From contig OZ244224.1 of assembly GCA_965217015.1 (NCBI GenBank), positions 310,001 through 374,000 of the forward strand: a stretch of DNA of 64,000 bases. The letters are read 5' to 3'. The notes beneath the pieces are model-generated. The model was not told where the DNA came from. It saw nothing but the letters and a program-made list of their open reading frames with translations, and searched no databases. A program made the position numbers and the translations under genes. Origin of the DNA: JAYQKL01 sp038142705. GTDB taxonomy: Bacteria > Pseudomonadota > Alphaproteobacteria > RS24. Position 1 is the stretch's first letter. Each line of letters begins with the position of its first letter. Below, in pieces: positions 9,401-17,500 of this stretch.

Positions 9401-10647
9401 GAAATGTGCATGTGAAGGTTGTTGATGAAAATGGTCTTGAGCGGGCTTCGCACAAACTGGCTTATGGCACGCGTTTGCGTGTGAAAGAAGGGGACACAAT
9501 CAAGCGCGGCGAGCGTATTGGTGAGTGGGAGCCTTATGCGCAACCCATTTTGACCGAGCTTGATGGTGAAATCGCTTTTGAAGATGTCAAAGATGGTGAA
9601 ACCATTAATGAGGTTTCAGACGAGGCAACAGGTATTTCGCAGCGTGTTGTGATTGACCCTATGACCGGTTCGAAATCTGCCAACCTAAAACCTGCCATTG
9701 TGATTAAAGACGATAAGGGCAACATCAAGCAACTGGCTAATGGCAATGAGGCACGCTATTTGCTCTCTGTTGGCGCAATTTTGTCTGTTGATGCTGGCAC
9801 GAAAGTGCATGCGGGTGACACTTTGGCGCGTATCCCAACTGAGGGGGCTACTTCTAGCGATATTACGGGTGGTCTGCCACGCGTTGCAGAGCTGTTTGAG
9901 GCGCGCCGTCCAAAAGAGCATGCAATTATTGCCGAAATCAGTGGTCGCGTGGAGTTTGGTCGCGATTATAAAAACAAGCGTCGCATCACCATTCACCCTG
10001 AAGAGGCGGATATGGAGCCAAAAGAATATTTGGTTCCCAAAGCCAAGCATTTGTCTGTGCAAGATGGGGATATGATTGAAAAGGGTGAATATCTGATTGA
10101 TGGCAACCCTGCGCCACACGATATTTTGGCCATTTTCGGTGTTGAGGAGCTCGCTTCTTATCTCGTGAATGAAATCCAAGATGTGTATCGCCTGCAAGGT
10201 GTGACAATTAACGATAAGCATATTGAGGTGATTGTGCGTCAAATGCTGCAAAAGGTTGAAATCACGACACCAGGTGATAGCTCTTATTTGAAAGATGAGC
10301 AGATTGACAAAATCGAGTTTGAAGAAGTCAATGAAAAGCTGATTGCCGAAGGTAAAGAGCCAGCTAAAGCAAATAATGTTTTGTTGGGGATTACCAAAGC
10401 CAGCCTGCAGACGCGTTCGTTTATTTCTGCGGCTTCTTTCCAAGAGACAACACGCGTGCTGACTGAGGCTGCGATTAACGGCAAAGAGGACACATTATTG
10501 GGTCTGAAAGAAAATGTCATTGTTGGCCGCCTTATCCCTGCTGGTACAGGTGGTGTTATTCAAAAATTGCGTGGTGAGGCGATGGAGCGTGACCGCGAAT
10601 TATTAGATGTTGACCAAGAGGCTGAGGAGCCGCTTGAGGCTGAATAA
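6481..10647 (+). CDS. rpoC: DNA-directed RNA polymerase beta' subunit
   Basis: The largest RNA polymerase subunit, 1388 residues, unsplit and without the lineage-specific insertions seen in cyanobacteria. The zinc ribbon uses C71, C73, C86 and C89. The Mg-binding loop NADFDGDQ puts the catalytic aspartates at D462, D464 and D466. A second cysteine cluster (CETRHGACAACYGRDLA) and the trigger-loop region (GEAVGVIAAQSIGEPGTQL) follow. The start has a strong AGAGGAGA ribosome-binding site 58 bases after rpoB. Transcription ends at the terminator at 10705-10739. Confidence 0.99.
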   Translation: MNHEVMNIFNPQGATQSFDRIRISIASPEKILSWSHGEIKKPETINYRTFKPERDGLFCARIFGPTKDYECLCGKYKRMKYKGVNCEKCGVEVTLTKVRRERMGHIELAAPVAHIWFLKSLPSRIGLLLDMTLKDLERVLYFENFIVLDPMLTGLQKGQLLTEDEYYEAQDDYGDDAFVAGIGAEAIRTMLEEIELEELAASLKVEIAEATTELKPKKLAKRLKVVEAFIRSGNRPEWMIMTVVPVIPPELRPLVPLDGGRFATSDLNDLYRRVINRNNRLKRLIELRAPDIIVRNEKRMLQESVDALFDNGRRGRVITGANKRPLKSLSDMLKGKQGRFRQNLLGKRVDYSGRSVIVVGPELKLHQCGLPKKMALELFKPFIYSRLEAKGLSSTVKQSKKMVEKARPEVWDILDEVIREHPVLLNRAPTLHRLGIQAFEPVLIEGKAIQLHPLVCAAFNADFDGDQMAVHVPLSLEAQLEARVLMMSTNNILHPANGSPIIVPSQDIVLGLYYISLERDGAPGEGMVFADIDEIEHALETKSVTLHTKIKARIKTYDESGELVEKMVDTTPGRMLIGQELPLHQNVPFSTVNRLLTKKEISRAIDTVYRHCGQKQTVLFCDHIMLLGFRQACKAGISFGKDDMVIPEEKIALIEETMTQATEYEQQYIDGLITQGEKYNKVVDAWAKCTDRVADVMMSKISSLNPEDVEDPNGFINSIYMMAHSGARGSPAQMKQLAGMRGLMAKPSGEIIETPIISNFKEGLSVLEYFNSTHGARKGLADTALKTANSGYLTRRLVDVAQDCIITEDDCGTQNGITVSAVIDSGEVVTSLSERVLGRVPVEDVVDPVSGEVLVKKGELISEEHCDAIDNANLMGIKIRSVLTCETRHGACAACYGRDLARGTPVNMGEAVGVIAAQSIGEPGTQLTMRTFHIGGTAQVVDQSFVESNAEGIIKFENANVVTDSSGRLVVMGRNVHVKVVDENGLERASHKLAYGTRLRVKEGDTIKRGERIGEWEPYAQPILTELDGEIAFEDVKDGETINEVSDEATGISQRVVIDPMTGSKSANLKPAIVIKDDKGNIKQLANGNEARYLLSVGAILSVDAGTKVHAGDTLARIPTEGATSSDITGGLPRVAELFEARRPKEHAIIAEISGRVEFGRDYKNKRRITIHPEEADMEPKEYLVPKAKHLSVQDGDMIEKGEYLIDGNPAPHDILAIFGVEELASYLVNEIQDVYRLQGVTINDKHIEVIVRQMLQKVEITTPGDSSYLKDEQIDKIEFEEVNEKLIAEGKEPAKANNVLLGITKASLQTRSFISAASFQETTRVLTEAAINGKEDTLLGLKENVIVGRLIPAGTGGVIQKLRGEAMERDRELLDVDQEAEEPLEAE

Positions 10648-10704
10648 TGAGCTAAAAGAGTGCCAGCTCTGCCTTTGTGGCAGTTACATAATGGCCTGAA
10701 AAAG

Positions 10705-10739
10705 AAACGCCGGAAATTTTCCGGCGTTTTTTTATTTTT
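10705..10739 (+). terminator. Rho-independent terminator after rpoC
   Basis: A long GC-rich stem (ACGCCGGAAA pairing with TTTCCGGCGT) is followed by an uninterrupted run of seven T, then ATTTTT. It lies 58 bases past the rpoC stop. It is a textbook intrinsic terminator and separates the rplKAJL-rpoBC transcript from the rpsL-led one. Confidence 0.9.
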
Positions 10740-10777
10740 GAGCGGGCATTTAATGCAAAAAAGCGGCGTAAAACCGC

Positions 10778-10806
10778 TTGACCTTATACAGGAAATTGGC
10801 TAAAAA
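10778..10806 (+). promoter_or_regulatory. Candidate sigma-70 promoter for the rpsL operon
   Basis: TTGACC at 10778-10783 and TAAAAA at 10801-10806 are separated by 17 bases, just after the rpoC terminator. The -35 matches five of six consensus positions and the -10 four of six. A start near 10813 would give a leader of almost 290 bases before rpsL. The rest of the 452-base rpoC-rpsL gap holds no supported open frame. Confidence 0.4.
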
Positions 10807-10987
10807 CGGCGCAACTTTGGTAACAGGGCCGTAGATTTTGGCTTATTCCTTCACCAAGAGGGTCTAATAGAAAGTCTAAACGCTGTTGTTTATTAAAGCT
10901 TATAACTGGCACAAGATTGCATAAATGGTTGAAAAATCTATGTAATCCTCTGTTTTAAATCTTTTGCAGGCTTGCCTGTAAAAGGCT

Positions 10988-11034
10988 GTCGGATTTGAAA
11001 CGCTCCCGATTATTTCGGTGCGGCAAATTCCGAC
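10988..11034 (+). promoter_or_regulatory. Structured stem-loop in the rpsL 5' leader
   Basis: A three-tier hairpin is visible. The outer stem is GTCGGATTTG (10988-10997) with CAAATTCCGAC (11024-11034), with one bulged base. The middle is CGC/GCG. The apical stem is CCGA (11006-11009) with TCGG (11015-11018), closing a TTATT loop. It lies about 65 bases upstream of the rpsL ATG. No T-run follows, so a cis-acting regulatory element is more likely than a terminator. A smaller GCTGC/GCAGC hairpin follows near 11049-11064. Confidence 0.5.
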
Positions 11035-11099
11035 ACTTTGTGTTGAAAAGCTGCTTTCGGGCAGCATTGGTGAAATTTTAGAGAGCAGGCGGGAAGTCA

Positions 11100-11471
11100 A
11101 TGCCCACAATTAACCAGCTTATCCGCAAACCGCGGCAAAAAGTGACCAAACGGAACAAGGTTCCGGCTATGGAAGCGTGTCCACAAAAACGCGGCGTATG
11201 TACGCGCGTTTATACAACGACACCAAAAAAACCTAACTCAGCCCTTCGTAAAGTCGCTCGTGTGCGCCTGACAAACGGCTTTGAGGTAACAAGTTATATT
11301 CCGGGTGAGGGTCATAACCTTCAAGAACACTCTGTTGTCATGATACGTGGTGGTCGGGTGAAGGACTTGCCGGGTGTTCGTTATCATATCATTCGTGGCG
11401 TTCTTGATACCCAAGGGGTGAAAGACCGCAAGCAACGCCGTTCGAAATACGGCGCTAAGCGTCCGAAATAG
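11100..11471 (+). CDS. rpsL: 30S ribosomal protein S12
   Basis: The decoding-centre protein of the small subunit, 123 residues. The N-terminus PTINQLIRKPRQK and the core TPKKPNSALRK are invariant family features. K43 and K88 (VKDLPGVRYH), the positions changed in streptomycin-resistant mutants, have the wild-type lysine. It is the first gene of the str block, followed after 12 bases by rpsG. It has an unusually long structured upstream leader. Confidence 0.98.
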   Translation: MPTINQLIRKPRQKVTKRNKVPAMEACPQKRGVCTRVYTTTPKKPNSALRKVARVRLTNGFEVTSYIPGEGHNLQEHSVVMIRGGRVKDLPGVRYHIIRGVLDTQGVKDRKQRRSKYGAKRPK

Positions 11472-11483
11472 GGAGTCTGTATC

Positions 11484-11954
11484 ATGTCTCGTCGTCACCG
11501 CGCAGAGAAGCGCGAAATTAACCCTGATGCAAAGTTTGGTGATGTTGTTCTGACCAAGTTCATGAACAGCCTCATGTTACATGGTAAGAAATCGACTGCT
11601 GAGCGCATTTTATATGGTGCTTTGGATATGGTGCAGGAAAAAATCAGCCGTGATCCGGTGGAAGTTTTTCATGAAGCTTTAGACAATGTAAAGCCCGCTG
11701 TTGAGGTTCGCTCTCGCCGTGTGGGTGGGGCAACTTATCAGGTGCCGGTTGAAGTGCGTGCAGACCGTAAAAGCGCTTTGGCGATACGTTGGTTGATTGC
11801 TGCTGCGCGTGCGCGCAATGAAAACACAATGGTTGAGCGTCTGGCAGGTGAATTGCTTGATGCTGTTAATAATCGCGGCTCTGCCGTCAAAAAGCGTGAA
11901 GATACGCACCGTATGGCGGAAGCCAACCGTGCTTTCTCTCATTATCGCTGGTAA
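11484..11954 (+). CDS. rpsG: 30S ribosomal protein S7
   Basis: S7 nucleates assembly of the 30S head and contacts E-site tRNA. The 156-residue length and the motifs SRRHRAEKREINPD, KFMNSLMLHGKKSTAE, RSRRVGGATYQVPVEV and the ending AEANRAFSHYRW are typical. It lies between rpsL and fusA with short gaps. In E. coli S7 represses its own operon at the rpsL-rpsG junction; here that junction is only 12 bases, leaving little room for the same element. Confidence 0.98.
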   Translation: MSRRHRAEKREINPDAKFGDVVLTKFMNSLMLHGKKSTAERILYGALDMVQEKISRDPVEVFHEALDNVKPAVEVRSRRVGGATYQVPVEVRADRKSALAIRWLIAAARARNENTMVERLAGELLDAVNNRGSAVKKREDTHRMAEANRAFSHYRW

Positions 11955-11973
11955 AGCTTAGAGGAATTAAGAT

Positions 11974-14049
11974 ATGTCGCGGGTTACGCCTTTAGAAGAT
12001 TATCGCAATATCGGCATCATGGCTCATATTGATGCGGGTAAAACAACGACCACAGAGCGCATTTTGTATTATACAGGTGTGAGCTATAAAATTGGTGAAG
12101 TTCATGATGGCGCGGCCACGATGGACTGGATGGAGCAGGAGCAAGAGCGCGGAATCACAATTACATCTGCCGCGACAACCTGTTTCTGGCGTGATAAGCG
12201 CATTAACATTATTGACACACCGGGCCACGTGGACTTCACAATTGAGGTGGAGCGTTCATTGCGCGTGCTTGATGGTGCGGTTGCTGTGTTTGACTCGGTT
12301 GCAGGTGTTGAGCCGCAATCAGAAACAGTATGGCGTCAGGCTGATAAATATTCTGTGCCGCGTATGTGCTTCGTGAACAAAATGGACCGCACAGGTGCTG
12401 ATTTCTTCCGTTGTGTTGAGATGATTAAAGACCGTTTGGGATCGACACCTTTGGTGGTGCAATTGCCAATTGGTGCGGAAAGTGGTTACGAGGGGCTTAT
12501 TGACCTCGTCAAAATGCAAGAAATCCTTTGGAAAAACGAAGATTTGGGCGCTGAATATGAATATGTTGATATTCGTGACGACCTGAAAGCCCAAGCTGAT
12601 GAGTATCGCAACATGCTGGTCGAGCAGGTGGTTGAACTTGATGATGATTTGATGGAAGCTTATTTGGAGGGGCAAGAGCCTTCTGAAGAAGATATTATCC
12701 GTTGCATTCGCAAAGGGACCATTGACCAGTCTTTCGTGCCGGTATTGAACGGCACAGCCTTTAAAAACAAAGGTGTTCAGCCTTTGCTTGATGCGGTGGT
12801 TGATTTTATGCCATCACCGCTTGATGTGCCAGCGATTGCAGGTATTGACGCCAAAACCGAAGAAGACATTGTGCGTGAAAGCTCGGACGATGAGCCGCTT
12901 TCCATGTTGGCGTTCAAAATTGCCAATGACCCATTTGTGGGTTCGCTTACATTCGCACGGATTTATTCAGGTAAGCTGGAAAGTGGCCAAACATTGGTCA
13001 ATACAGTGAAAGATAAGCGCGAGCGCATTGGTCGTATGTTGCAAATGCACGCGAATTCGCGTGAGGAAATCAAGAGCGCGGTTGCGGGTGATATCGTGGC
13101 GCTGGTTGGTCTGAAAGACACAACGACGGGTGACACGCTGTGCGAAACAAACAGTCCGGTTATTCTGGAGCGCATGGAGTTTCCTGATCCGGTGATTGAA
13201 GTTGCTGTTGAGCCGAAAACCAAAGGTGACCAAGAGAAAATGGGTCTGGCGTTGAGCCGTTTGGCGCAAGAAGACCCTTCATTCCGCGTCAAGTCTGACG
13301 AAGAAAGTGGTCAGACCGTGATTGCGGGTATGGGTGAGCTGCACCTCGATATTATTGTTGACCGCATGAAGCGTGAGTTCAAAGTGGAGGCCAATGTTGG
13401 TGCGCCGCAGGTGGCTTATCGCGAAACTTTCACCAAAGTTACAGATGTTGATTATACCCACAAAAAACAGTCTGGTGGTTCAGGTCAGTTTGCGCGTGTG
13501 AAAATGACCATTGAGCCAATGGAGCCAGGCGGCGGTTACGAATTTACCAATAAGATTGTTGGTGGTGCGATTCCGAAGGAATATATTCCGGGTGTTGAAA
13601 AGGGTATTGAAAGCGTGCGTGAAAATGGCGTGCTTGCCGGCTTCCCCATGATTGACTTTAAGGTGACATTGCATGATGGCGCTTTCCATGATGTTGACTC
13701 CAGCGTGATGGCGTTTGAGATTGCGGCGCGTGCTGCTTTCCGTGAGGCCTCTCGTGAAGCGGGTGCGAAATTGCTTGAGCCAATCATGTTGGTTGAAGTG
13801 GTGACACCTGAAGAGCATATGGGTGATGTGATTGGTGACTTGAACAGCCGTCGCGGGCAGGTTCGTGGTACAGAATCACGCAGCAATGCAGCTGTTATTC
13901 AAGCCATGGTGCCTTTGGCTAACATGTTTGGTTATGTGAATAATTTGCGTTCAATGACACAAGGTCGTGCGCAATATTCAATGTTGTTTGATCACTATGA
14001 CCCTGTCCCGCAGGCAGTGTCTGATGAAGTATTAGCGAAAATGGCTTAA
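11974..14049 (+). CDS. fusA: Elongation factor G
   Basis: The translocation GTPase, 691 residues. The P-loop AHIDAGKT is at residues 17-24. The G2 threonine region (RGITITSAATTC), DTPGHVDF and NKMDRTGADF complete the GTPase domain. Domain IV is seen as KKQSGGSGQFARV and the C-terminal domain as MFGYVNNLRSMTQGRA, which contacts the A-site. The ATG at 11974 follows a GAGGAA site. Codon use is mixed (AAA and AAG for Lys, ACA/ACG/ACC for Thr), in contrast to the adjacent tuf. Confidence 0.99.
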   Translation: MSRVTPLEDYRNIGIMAHIDAGKTTTTERILYYTGVSYKIGEVHDGAATMDWMEQEQERGITITSAATTCFWRDKRINIIDTPGHVDFTIEVERSLRVLDGAVAVFDSVAGVEPQSETVWRQADKYSVPRMCFVNKMDRTGADFFRCVEMIKDRLGSTPLVVQLPIGAESGYEGLIDLVKMQEILWKNEDLGAEYEYVDIRDDLKAQADEYRNMLVEQVVELDDDLMEAYLEGQEPSEEDIIRCIRKGTIDQSFVPVLNGTAFKNKGVQPLLDAVVDFMPSPLDVPAIAGIDAKTEEDIVRESSDDEPLSMLAFKIANDPFVGSLTFARIYSGKLESGQTLVNTVKDKRERIGRMLQMHANSREEIKSAVAGDIVALVGLKDTTTGDTLCETNSPVILERMEFPDPVIEVAVEPKTKGDQEKMGLALSRLAQEDPSFRVKSDEESGQTVIAGMGELHLDIIVDRMKREFKVEANVGAPQVAYRETFTKVTDVDYTHKKQSGGSGQFARVKMTIEPMEPGGGYEFTNKIVGGAIPKEYIPGVEKGIESVRENGVLAGFPMIDFKVTLHDGAFHDVDSSVMAFEIAARAAFREASREAGAKLLEPIMLVEVVTPEEHMGDVIGDLNSRRGQVRGTESRSNAAVIQAMVPLANMFGYVNNLRSMTQGRAQYSMLFDHYDPVPQAVSDEVLAKMA

Positions 14050-14092
14050 GGCATTTTGAGCTGTAAAATTTTGAAAAGGACGGAGATATAAA

Positions 14093-15283
14093 ATGTCAAA
14101 GGAAAAGTTTGAGCGGAATAAGCCGCACTGTAACATTGGAACGATTGGTCATGTTGATCATGGCAAGACGACGTTGACGGCAGCGATTACGAAGGTTTTG
14201 GCTGAAGCTGGTGGGGCGGAATTTTCTGACTATTCAGATATTGACAAGGCCCCTGAGGAGAAGGCTCGCGGGATTACGATTTCGACGGCCCATGTTGAGT
14301 ATGAGACGGAAGGCCGTCATTATGCGCATGTTGACTGTCCTGGTCACGCTGACTATGTGAAGAACATGATTACGGGTGCGGCGCAAATGGATGGCGCGAT
14401 TTTGGTTGTGAATGCAGCTGATGGCCCGATGCCACAGACGCGCGAGCATATTTTGTTGGCGCGCCAGGTTGGTGTTCCAGCTTTGGTTGTTTTCATGAAC
14501 AAGGTTGACCAGGTTGATGATGAGGAGCTTTTGGAGCTTGTTGAGATGGAGATCCGCGAGCTTTTATCTTCTTATGAGTTCCCTGGCGATGATATTCCGA
14601 TTGTTAAGGGTTCAGCTTTGGCGGCACTTGAGGGTCGTGATGATGAGATTGGCAAGAATGCGATATTGGAATTGATGACCCAGGTTGATGCTTATATTCC
14701 ACAGCCTGAGCGTCCGAAGGACCAGCCCTTCTTGTTGCCGATTGAAGATGTTTTCTCGATTTCAGGTCGCGGTACAGTTGTGACGGGTCGTGTTGAGCGC
14801 GGTGTGATTACGGTTGGCGAAGAGATTGAGATTGTTGGTATTAAAGACACACTTAAGACGACCTGCACTGGTGTTGAGATGTTCCGTAAGCTGCTTGATA
14901 GCGGTGAGGCTGGTGACAATGTTGGTGTTTTGTTGCGTGGCACGAAGCGCGAAGAAGTTGAGCGCGGTCAGGTATTGTGTCATCCGGGCAGCATTACGCC
15001 GCACACGAAGTTTAAGGCTGAGGCTTATATTTTGACGAAAGAAGAGGGTGGTCGTCATACGCCATTCTTTACGAATTATCGTCCGCAGTTTTATTTCCGT
15101 ACGACAGATGTGACGGGTGTTTGCCAGTTGCCATCAGGCACGGAAATGGTGATGCCAGGAGATAATGTTGAGATGGAAGTCGAGTTGATTGTGCCGATTG
15201 CGATGGAAGAGAAGCTGCGCTTTGCGATCCGTGAAGGCGGCCGCACAGTCGGCGCCGGCGTCGTATCTGCAATCATTGAGTAA
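14093..15283 (+). CDS. tuf: Elongation factor Tu
   Basis: EF-Tu delivers aminoacyl-tRNA to the ribosome. It is 396 residues, with GHVDHGKT at 19-26, the effector stretch ARGITISTAHVEYE, DCPGHADYVKNM and NKVD. Domain 2 (GRGTVVTGRVERGV) and domain 3 (PQFYFRTTDVTG) are complete. The gene is odd in composition: Lys is almost always AAG and Thr almost always ACG, unlike fusA and the S10 genes on either side. A second tuf copy near tRNA genes is common in this phylum but would lie outside the window. A terminator follows. Confidence 0.99.
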   Translation: MSKEKFERNKPHCNIGTIGHVDHGKTTLTAAITKVLAEAGGAEFSDYSDIDKAPEEKARGITISTAHVEYETEGRHYAHVDCPGHADYVKNMITGAAQMDGAILVVNAADGPMPQTREHILLARQVGVPALVVFMNKVDQVDDEELLELVEMEIRELLSSYEFPGDDIPIVKGSALAALEGRDDEIGKNAILELMTQVDAYIPQPERPKDQPFLLPIEDVFSISGRGTVVTGRVERGVITVGEEIEIVGIKDTLKTTCTGVEMFRKLLDSGEAGDNVGVLLRGTKREEVERGQVLCHPGSITPHTKFKAEAYILTKEEGGRHTPFFTNYRPQFYFRTTDVTGVCQLPSGTEMVMPGDNVEMEVELIVPIAMEEKLRFAIREGGRTVGAGVVSAIIE

Positions 15284-15290
15284 GTGATAA

Positions 15291-15318
15291 GGGCAGGGCT
15301 TTTAAGCTCTGCCTTTTT
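15291..15318 (+). terminator. Intrinsic terminator after tuf
   Basis: The stem GGCAGGGC (15292-15299) pairs with GCTCTGCC (15306-15313) through one G-U pair. The loop is TTTTAA and five T follow. It lies 8 bases beyond the tuf stop and 55 bases before rpsJ. It would end or attenuate the str transcript before the S10 block. No convincing promoter was found in the remaining space before rpsJ, so partial read-through seems likely. Confidence 0.75.
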
Positions 15319-15372
15319 CAATCTGTTTGAAAGATTTAACTAGGGCATTGGCGTAAAGCCAAAGGACATAAA

Positions 15373-15684
15373 ATGGTACAGAGCCAAAATATTAGAATAC
15401 GGCTTAAAGCTTTTGACCACCGCGTTTTGGATAATTCCGCACGTGAAATTTTGAACACGGCAAAGCGGACAGGTGCTGATGTGCGTGGCCCCATTCCGTT
15501 GCCAACACATATTGAAAAATACACTGTGTTGCGCGGGCCGCATATTGACAAAAAGAGTCGCGAGCAGTTCGAAATTAGAACGCATAAACGGATGCTGGAT
15601 ATTTTAGATCCAACACCACAAACAGTCGATGCCTTAATGAAGCTGGATTTACCAGCTGGTGTTGATGTTCAGATTAAGTTGTAG
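15373..15684 (+). CDS. rpsJ: 30S ribosomal protein S10
   Basis: S10 is a head protein of the small subunit and, as NusE, an antitermination factor. The 103-residue product carries QNIRIRLKAFDHRVLD, the loop signature VRGPIPLPTHIEKYTVLRGP and the ending PAGVDVQIKL. It opens the S10 block and starts 89 bases after tuf. ATG at 15373 follows AAAGGA. Confidence 0.98.
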   Translation: MVQSQNIRIRLKAFDHRVLDNSAREILNTAKRTGADVRGPIPLPTHIEKYTVLRGPHIDKKSREQFEIRTHKRMLDILDPTPQTVDALMKLDLPAGVDVQIKL

Positions 15685-15720
15685 CCGACGATAATCGTCA
15701 GCTTTTGAAGGAGAAGAGCC

Positions 15721-16563
15721 ATGCGGTCCGGAATGATCGTACAGAAGATTGGAATGACCCGCTTGTTTAACGAGAATGGTCAGCATGTCCCTGTGACAGT
15801 GTTGAAACTCGATAAATGCCAGGTTGTGGCCCAGCGCACCCAAGAAAAAGACGGCTATAACGCTGTTCAGCTTGGGGTTGGGTTTTCAAAGGTAAAGCGT
15901 GTATCAAACGCCATGCGTGGGCATTTTGCAAAAGCTTCTGTTGAACCAAAACGTAAGCTCGCTGAGTTTCGTGTATCGAGTGATAATATGATTGATGTTG
16001 GCGCTGAGCTGGCAGCCAATCATTTTATTGATGGGCAAAAGGTTGATGCCACAGGCGTGAGCATTGGTAAGGGTTTTGCGGGTGCGATGAAACGCCATAA
16101 TTTTGGTGGTTTACGCGCCTCGCACGGTGTGTCGATTTCTCACCGTTCGCACGGTTCCACGGGTCAGTGTCAAGATCCTGGTAAAGTTTTCAAAGGCAAG
16201 AAAATGGCCGGCCATATGGGTGATGCGCGTGTCACAATCCAAAACCTGACTGTCGTTAAAACAGATGTTGAGCGCGGTCTGGTCATGGTTAAAGGTGCTG
16301 TACCTGGTGCCAAAGGTGGTTGGATTTTGCTGCGCGATGCTGTGAAGCGTCCGGTGCCTGCTGATGTGCCACTGCCTGCTGCTTTTGTTGAGGCTGGTGT
16401 GCCTGCCAATGATACAGAACCAGTAGAAGCTGAGGCTGAAACAGCGCCAGAGGCTGAAGTTGAAGAAGCTGTGGTTACTGAGGCTGCTGAGGCTCCTGCA
16501 GAAGAAGCGCCAGCTGAAGAAGCTCCAGCTGAAGCTGAAACCGAAGAAAAGGATGCGGAATAA
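15721..16563 (+). CDS. rplC: 50S ribosomal protein L3 with acidic C-terminal extension
   Basis: L3 is an early assembly protein reaching the peptidyl-transferase centre. The conserved part (RSGMIVQKIGMTRLF; the central loop with ASHGVSISHRSHGSTGQCQD; GKKMAGHMGD) ends near residue 212. The protein is 280 residues, well above the usual 205-220, because of a low-complexity Ala/Glu/Pro tail of about 65 residues built from APAEEAPAEE-like repeats. Acidic tails are unusual on an otherwise basic ribosomal protein. The stop overlaps the rplD start by one base. Confidence 0.97.
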   Translation: MRSGMIVQKIGMTRLFNENGQHVPVTVLKLDKCQVVAQRTQEKDGYNAVQLGVGFSKVKRVSNAMRGHFAKASVEPKRKLAEFRVSSDNMIDVGAELAANHFIDGQKVDATGVSIGKGFAGAMKRHNFGGLRASHGVSISHRSHGSTGQCQDPGKVFKGKKMAGHMGDARVTIQNLTVVKTDVERGLVMVKGAVPGAKGGWILLRDAVKRPVPADVPLPAAFVEAGVPANDTEPVEAEAETAPEAEVEEAVVTEAAEAPAEEAPAEEAPAEAETEEKDAE

Positions 16564-17183
16564 TGAAAGCGGATATCCTATCGCTGAGTGCGAAAAAGAC
16601 CGGCACCGTTGATTTAAACGACGCTGTTTATGGTCTTGAGCCACGTGCTGATTTGCTTCATCGTATGGTCAATTATCAATTGGCCAAACGCCAAGCTGGC
16701 ACGCATAAAATTAAAAACCGCTCAGAAATTGCTGGCACGACAAAGCGTGTTGGTCGTCAAAAAGGTGGTGGTACAGCCCGTCATGGTAACCGCAAATCAA
16801 ATATTTTTATTGGTGGTGGTAAGGCGCACGGCCCGGTTGTGCGCAGCCATGCGATTAACATGCCGAAAAAAGTGCGGGCTCTTGCGTTGAAGAATGCGCT
16901 GTCGAGCAAAGCCAAAGCTGGTCAGTTGATTGTGCTGGAAAATGCTGAGTTAAAAGAGGGGAAAACCCAAGCTCTGCGCACAAACTTAGCCAAGCTGGGG
17001 ATTGAGTCAGCCTTGATTATTGATGGTGCGGAAGTGAATGAAAACTTCTCACGCGCAGCGCGTAATATTGAGCGTGTTGATGTATTACCTGTGCAAGGCA
17101 TTAATGTTTATGACATTTTGCGCCGCGATCATTTGGTTTTGACAACAGCAGCTATTGAAAGCCTGGAGGAGCGTTTGTCATGA
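16563..17183 (+). CDS. rplD: 50S ribosomal protein L4
   Basis: L4 lines the peptide exit tunnel and in enterobacteria represses the S10 operon. It is 206 residues. The tunnel loop GTTKRVGRQKGGGTARHGNR and the following IFIGGGKAHGPVVRSHAI are diagnostic. The ATG at 16563 shares its A with the rplC stop (TAATG), and the 3' end overlaps rplW by 4 bases, so translation is coupled on both sides. Confidence 0.98.
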   Translation: MKADILSLSAKKTGTVDLNDAVYGLEPRADLLHRMVNYQLAKRQAGTHKIKNRSEIAGTTKRVGRQKGGGTARHGNRKSNIFIGGGKAHGPVVRSHAINMPKKVRALALKNALSSKAKAGQLIVLENAELKEGKTQALRTNLAKLGIESALIIDGAEVNENFSRAARNIERVDVLPVQGINVYDILRRDHLVLTTAAIESLEERLS

Positions 17184-17476
17184 GCAATAAAGTAAAACAT
17201 TACGACATTATCCGCTCACCGGTTATTACTGAAAAAACAACAATGGCTTCGGAATTTAGCCAAGTGGTTTTTGATGTGGCGCCTGATGCAGATAAGCCTG
17301 CCATTAAGGCAGCTGTTGAAGCCTTGTTTGATGTCAAAGTTAAGGCGGTCAATACGCTTGTGCGTAAGGGCAAAGTCAAGCGCTTCAGAGGTATTAAGGG
17401 CAAGCGTAGCGATGTGAAAAAAGCCATCGTTACTTTGCAAGATGGACATTCGATTGATGTGACAACCGGACTTTAA
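17180..17476 (+). CDS. rplW: 50S ribosomal protein L23
   Basis: A tunnel-exit protein that docks SRP and trigger factor. The 98-residue product carries HYDIIRSPVITEKTTM near the start and VKAVNTLVRKGKVKRFRG in the long loop, both family-typical. It overlaps rplD by ATGA and is followed after 24 bases by rplB. Confidence 0.98.
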   Translation: MSNKVKHYDIIRSPVITEKTTMASEFSQVVFDVAPDADKPAIKAAVEALFDVKVKAVNTLVRKGKVKRFRGIKGKRSDVKKAIVTLQDGHSIDVTTGL

Positions 17477-17500
17477 TCCGCACATTAAAGGTATATAGAG

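Noticed and set aside
9685..10443. 252-residue antisense frame in rpoC
   Set aside because: Shadow of rpoC codon structure, no recognisable protein features.
16111..16644. Antisense frame of 177 residues opposite the rplC tail
   Set aside because: Its Ser/Phe-rich product is the complement of the Ala/Glu repeat codons.
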